From Gemmatimonadota bacterium (lineage in GTDB: Bacteria > Gemmatimonadota > Gemmatimonadetes > Longimicrobiales > Gaopeijiaceae): a stretch of 64,000 nucleotides of DNA. Made by a program: the position numbers and the translations under genes. Of the stretch, positions 60,634 through 64,000 are shown piece after piece (position 1 is the stretch's first letter; each line of letters begins with the position of its first letter). Location of the stretch: contig JAJCZZ010000063.1 in assembly GCA_029262115.1 (NCBI GenBank), forward strand, positions 1 through 64,000. Reading direction: 5' to 3'. The notes under the pieces are model-generated. The model did no database searches, was not told the DNA's origin, and worked only from the letters and a program-made list of their open reading frames with translations.

Positions 60634-63282
60634 ATGAATGAACAGGAGCCCCACATCCCAGACACACGGTCCGAGCGCCTCGCTGGCCGGCTGCTGGACC
60701 GGTTCGCCACCCGGGACGCCGCTCCCGCACTCACCGATCTCCTGGCGGAGCGCGACCGGGCGCTCCGGGCCGGCCGTCGAAGGCTCGTGGTGGCAGCCGA
60801 TTTCTGGTGGCAGGTGGCGTGGCTCTGTCTCTGGAACCTCCGGGAGCGGGCACGACCGGCCCTTCGTGGGGATGAGCCCGTGATCAGCGGTCGGAGGCCG
60901 GGTACGGGGCTCCATCCGATGCAGGCGCTCAAGCTTGCCGTGCGCGGCCTCCAAAAGACCCCGGGCATTGCGGTCACGGCCGCAGTGACACTCAGCCTGG
61001 GCCTCTCGGCAACCGTCGTCCTGCTGGGGGTGTTCCTCGGGACCATGCGACCGCTGCCCGTTCCGGACGGTGACCAGATCGTGTCCCTGGACGTGCTCGA
61101 CGAGCGGGGGCGTTCCGCCGATCCGCCGGTCGGAGTCCTCGATACGTGGAGCAGGGTCTCCGGGCTGAGTGACGTGGCAGCCGTGCGCGGCTATCCCGCC
61201 ACAATCGTTCACCCGAGCGCCCCCGCCGTCCGCGTGGCGGCGGCGGAAGTGACCCCGGACCTCCTGAGCCTCCTTCAGATGGGGGTGGTCCGCGGGCGGG
61301 CCCTGACAGCGCAGCCCGACGATCGCGACGCCGCGCTCGTCGCCTGGGAGCTCTGGCAGGACGCGTTCGAAGCCGACCCGGACATTATCGGGAGAACCGT
61401 GCGCGTCGGATCGCGTGTCCACACGGTGGTGGGAGTCATGCCGCCGGACTTCGGTTTTCCGGAGAATCAGTCGTTCTGGACCGTCATGGACGTGTCGGGC
61501 GGCCGCCTCCCGGAGGGCACCGAGGTCGTGGCCCGCCTCAGCGATGGGTCCGACCCCGGACGGCTCGTCCTCGCACTCGAGCGCGGACTCGCTTCCCTTG
61601 CCCGTGACGACAGCGTCGACGGGCCCTACCGCGCCCGGGTGCAGGCGTGGGTCAAGGGCAGAGGGGAGGGCGGCGAGGCCTACGCGTTCATCGCGCTCGG
61701 AATCCTCGTCGCTCTGCTTCTGATCGTATGCGCGGCCAACGTTTCCACCCTTCTTCTCGTCCGGGCAACCGAGCGCGTTTCGGTCCTGGCCGTCCACGCG
61801 GCGCTCGGTGCGTCACGGAGTCAGGTGGTGCTCCAGCTCCTGATCGAGTCGCTGATGGTGGCCATGCTCGGCGGCGCCGTCGGGCTCGCCGCCGGCTATG
61901 CCGCCCTCGAGTGGATCCAGGGCAATCTTGCGGTGCACTGGGGATACTACTGGATGGAGATGGGCGTGCGTCCGGGCGTCGTGCTCGGCACGTTCGCCGC
62001 GGTCACGGGAGCCGCCGCGCTCGCGGGCACGGCGCCCGCGCTCCTGGCTCTCCGAACGGACCTCCGGAGCGTGATGGGGGGTCGATCCAGCGGCTCGGCA
62101 CGGTCGGGCCGCCGCCTCGGCCGTTGGTTCCTCGCGACGCAGGTGACGCTGTCGACGGTTGGGCTCGTGGCTGCCCTCGTGATGGGCGGAGGCGTGCTCA
62201 CGTCGGGTGACCTCATGGCCGACCTTCCGCTGGACGAGATCGTCCAGGGGCGGATCACTCCCGATCCCGAGCGGTATCCGAGCGCCGCGGATCGAGCGGT
62301 TCTCGCACTCCTCGTAAGGGAGGCCGTCGAACAAGTGCCTGGGGTGACGACTGCCTCGGTCAGCGTGGGCATTCCCGTCTTCGGCAACCTGGGGGCACAA
62401 CTGCGCCTTCCTGGTGACGACCCCGAACTACCAAAGCCTCAGGTCTTCCTCTGGGGCGGGGACGCACACACACCAGAGACGTACGGGCTGGAACTCCACT
62501 CTGGTCGACTGCTGACCGACACAGACGGCGCGGCCGGCTCCGAAGCCGTGGTCGTCGTAAACGATGCCTTCGTGAAGCGATGGTTCGACGGTGGGAACGC
62601 CCTCGGACGCAGGCTCAATCTCTCCGACGTTCACGGCGACGGAACATGGGCCACGGTCGTCGGGGTCGTTTCCGATCACTACCCGGACCGGCCGGGGCTG
62701 CGTCCCGACCGCGTGATGGTGCCGCTGCATGCTCCAAAGGCGGAGTCCTTCTACGTGTCCGCACGTACGGGCGGCGATCCGGCGGAGCTGGTCCCCGCGC
62801 TGCGTCGAGCAGTGGCGAACGTCGATCCCACGCTACCGTTGGACCAAACGCAAACGCTACGCGCCCTCACGGATTGGATGCAACGGATGCCCCGCTCCAT
62901 GGCGCTCTTCGGCGCCCTCGGTGGCCTGGCCGGCGTTTTAGTTGCGGGCATTGGGCTGTACGGGATCGTGGCCTTCCAGGTCCGATCCCGGTTGAGAGAG
63001 ACCGGCGTGAGGATGGCGCTGGGTGCGCCCTCCGCGAGAATCTTGACAGAGATCCTGAGAGAGAGCCTCGTTCGGGTACTGCCCGCGACGGCCATCGGCT
63101 TGGCACTTGCCTACGTGATCGCTCCCGGGCTGGCAATGTTCGCCTTCGGGCGGCCACCGCGAGACGTGACCCCGTTCGTCGCCGCCGGCATGACGATGCT
63201 CATCATCACGCTCGTCGCGAGCTTCCTTCCGGCCCTCCGAGCGTCGCGGACCGAGCCACAACACGTCCTTCGGAGCGAATGA
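60634..63282 (+). CDS. ADOP/MacB-like FtsX-type permease
   Basis: 882 residues. ADOP-type duplicated permease: MacB-PCD region (~110-330), membrane helices near 107-130, 350-372, 405-425, 450-475, a second periplasmic part (~530-740) and a final set (~755-870; GIGLYGIVAFQVRSRLRETGVRMALGA split is the FtsX signature). The first ~90 residues are hydrophilic and unusual. These orphan permeases have no ATPase beside them; substrates are unknown, though relatives export macrolides or lipoproteins. It overlaps the PadR gene by four bases (ATGA), the order being permease then regulator. Confidence 0.85.
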   Translation: MNEQEPHIPDTRSERLAGRLLDRFATRDAAPALTDLLAERDRALRAGRRRLVVAADFWWQVAWLCLWNLRERARPALRGDEPVISGRRPGTGLHPMQALKLAVRGLQKTPGIAVTAAVTLSLGLSATVVLLGVFLGTMRPLPVPDGDQIVSLDVLDERGRSADPPVGVLDTWSRVSGLSDVAAVRGYPATIVHPSAPAVRVAAAEVTPDLLSLLQMGVVRGRALTAQPDDRDAALVAWELWQDAFEADPDIIGRTVRVGSRVHTVVGVMPPDFGFPENQSFWTVMDVSGGRLPEGTEVVARLSDGSDPGRLVLALERGLASLARDDSVDGPYRARVQAWVKGRGEGGEAYAFIALGILVALLLIVCAANVSTLLLVRATERVSVLAVHAALGASRSQVVLQLLIESLMVAMLGGAVGLAAGYAALEWIQGNLAVHWGYYWMEMGVRPGVVLGTFAAVTGAAALAGTAPALLALRTDLRSVMGGRSSGSARSGRRLGRWFLATQVTLSTVGLVAALVMGGGVLTSGDLMADLPLDEIVQGRITPDPERYPSAADRAVLALLVREAVEQVPGVTTASVSVGIPVFGNLGAQLRLPGDDPELPKPQVFLWGGDAHTPETYGLELHSGRLLTDTDGAAGSEAVVVVNDAFVKRWFDGGNALGRRLNLSDVHGDGTWATVVGVVSDHYPDRPGLRPDRVMVPLHAPKAESFYVSARTGGDPAELVPALRRAVANVDPTLPLDQTQTLRALTDWMQRMPRSMALFGALGGLAGVLVAGIGLYGIVAFQVRSRLRETGVRMALGAPSARILTEILRESLVRVLPATAIGLALAYVIAPGLAMFAFGRPPRDVTPFVAAGMTMLIITLVASFLPALRASRTEPQHVLRSE

Positions 63283-63605
63283 TGGGTCGAGACAATCTCG
63301 GTGAGTTCGAACAACTCCTCCTCATGGCCGTGCTGCACCTCGAGCCGGAGGCGTGGGGCTCGGAGATCCGCCGGGCGCTGAAAGAGCGGGCGGGTAGAAG
63401 GGCTTCGCTCGGAGCGATCTACGCCACCATCCGGCGGATGGCCGCCAAGGGCCTGGTCGAAGTCGAAGACGTCGCGTCTCCGAAGGGCGGACGGCCCCGT
63501 CGGTACGTCCGCGCGACGCCGGAAGGCATCGAGGCCGTTCGGCGCGCTCGCGAGTCTCTCATGGCGATGGCACACGGGCTGGACGAGCGTCTGGGGTCGA
63601 GTTGA
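63279..63605 (+). CDS. PadR-family transcriptional regulator
   Basis: 108 residues. Winged helix of the PadR type: LGEFEQLLLMAVLHL, GSEIRRALKERAGR, ASLGAIYATIRRMAAKGLV, and PRRYVRATPEGIEAV. Such regulators commonly pair with ADOP permeases. ATG at 63279 overlaps the permease stop; a second ATG at 63282 is better spaced from GGAG. It probably binds the dyad at 60558. Confidence 0.9.
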   Translation: MMGRDNLGEFEQLLLMAVLHLEPEAWGSEIRRALKERAGRRASLGAIYATIRRMAAKGLVEVEDVASPKGGRPRRYVRATPEGIEAVRRARESLMAMAHGLDERLGSS

Positions 63606-63655
63606 GCCGGACGGGGCTGGGGGCTTGACGCAGCCGGCCCTCGTCAGCGCTGCCC

Positions 63656-64000
63656 CTACTCTCCCTTCAGGACTTCGGCAGGAGCGACGAGCCCTGCACG
63701 CCGTGCGGGAAGCACGGTCGAGACGACGGCCACGAGCAGGAGCGTCACCACCGCGGTACCAAATACCGCCGGATCGGTTGTTTCCACCCCGAAAAGAAGG
63801 TCGCGGACGGAACCCGTCAGGGCGAAGGCGACGACAAGGCCGGCTGCGATGCCGAGTCCGGTGAGGCCCACGGCGCGGCCCACCACCGACCTGAACAGTT
63901 GGCTGGCCTGGGCGCCCAAGGCGGCCCGGACCGCGAGGTCGCGCTTCCGCTGAGCAACATCGAAGGCCAGCAGAGCGTAGAGTCCCAGGGCGGCAACGAC
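63656..64000 (-). CDS. FtsX-type permease, C-terminal part (gene runs off the window)
   Basis: About 114 residues of the C-terminal end, frame open to the right edge. LGLYALLAFDVAQRKRDLAV and RAALGAQASQLFRSVV are the FtsX signature, then two membrane helices and a final PARRAGLVAPAEVLKGE. It converges on the PadR gene. It is likely another ADOP-type permease; the rest lies beyond 64000. Confidence 0.85.
   Translation of the reverse strand, partial: VVAALGLYALLAFDVAQRKRDLAVRAALGAQASQLFRSVVGRAVGLTGLGIAAGLVVAFALTGSVRDLLFGVETTDPAVFGTAVVTLLLVAVVSTVLPARRAGLVAPAEVLKGE

Noticed and set aside
1-64000. tRNA, rRNA, CRISPR arrays, insertion sequences, attachment sites
   Set aside because: Looked for and not seen; no cloverleaf-like sequence, spaced repeats or transposase motifs.

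Overview
The window is high-GC bacterial DNA, densely packed, with Gram-negative envelope features: many lipoprotein signals, an outer-membrane beta-barrel ending in Phe, and CsgG-type proteins. The large secreted or lipoprotein repertoire, an ADOP/MacB-like permease paired with a PadR regulator, an S9 peptidase, NHL/6-bladed propellers and frequent TTG/GTG starts resemble Gemmatimonadota, with Acidobacteriota as the alternative. This placement is an inference from gene style; no rRNA, tRNA or phylogenetic marker is present. I saw no CRISPR array, insertion sequence, prophage or plasmid module.

Layout. 0-6.5 kb: a lipoprotein and an unknown gene, then a leftward phenylacetyl-CoA epoxidase cluster (paaA, MIP18-type paaD, paaB, paaC, separate paaD zinc ribbon), mscL, a second MIP18 protein and a cNMP-binding/SpoIIE-like protein. 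6.7-10 kb: a giant multidomain lipoprotein closed by a strong terminator. 10.2-17.9 kb: a tightly spaced signalling run of metallo-hydrolase, exported caspase, CHASE2-nucleotide cyclase, FecR-like protein and GAF/HD-GYP protein. 18.1-27.2 kb: Sel1 and unknown lipoproteins, then two divergent CsgG units, one with an exported caspase and a membrane spermidine-synthase-like protein, the other with a TPR-CsgG lipoprotein and a beta-barrel.

27.2-39.4 kb: phosphofructokinase, an S9 peptidase whose start lies in a simple repeat, two NHL propeller paralogues around a LytS/LytR pair, a sodium:solute symporter with a 40-residue partner, a SnoaL-like protein and a lower-GC propeller gene. 39.9-48.2 kb: a leftward operon with a complete BMP-type (nucleoside) ABC transporter followed by a large PIG-L deacetylase and a solute-binding lipoprotein. 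48.4-56.5 kb: NSS transporter, a fused LeuD-LeuC-like aconitase-family enzyme, a Fic C-terminal fragment, a DoxX-like protein behind a perfect 26-bp dyad, an exported M20 amidohydrolase and an exported adenosine-deaminase-family lipoprotein.

56.6-64 kb: a haloalkane-dehalogenase-like hydrolase overlapping a CrcB fluoride channel, then BioY, a MOSC protein, a DUF1028 protein, and the ADOP permease-PadR pair behind an operator-like dyad. The window ends inside another FtsX-type permease.

The strongest leads are the two exported-caspase loci, the split paaD, the dehalogenase-fluoride channel pair, the two CTGA stop/start overlaps without an AUG/GUG/UUG alternative, and the start-codon arrays in front of two secreted proteins.
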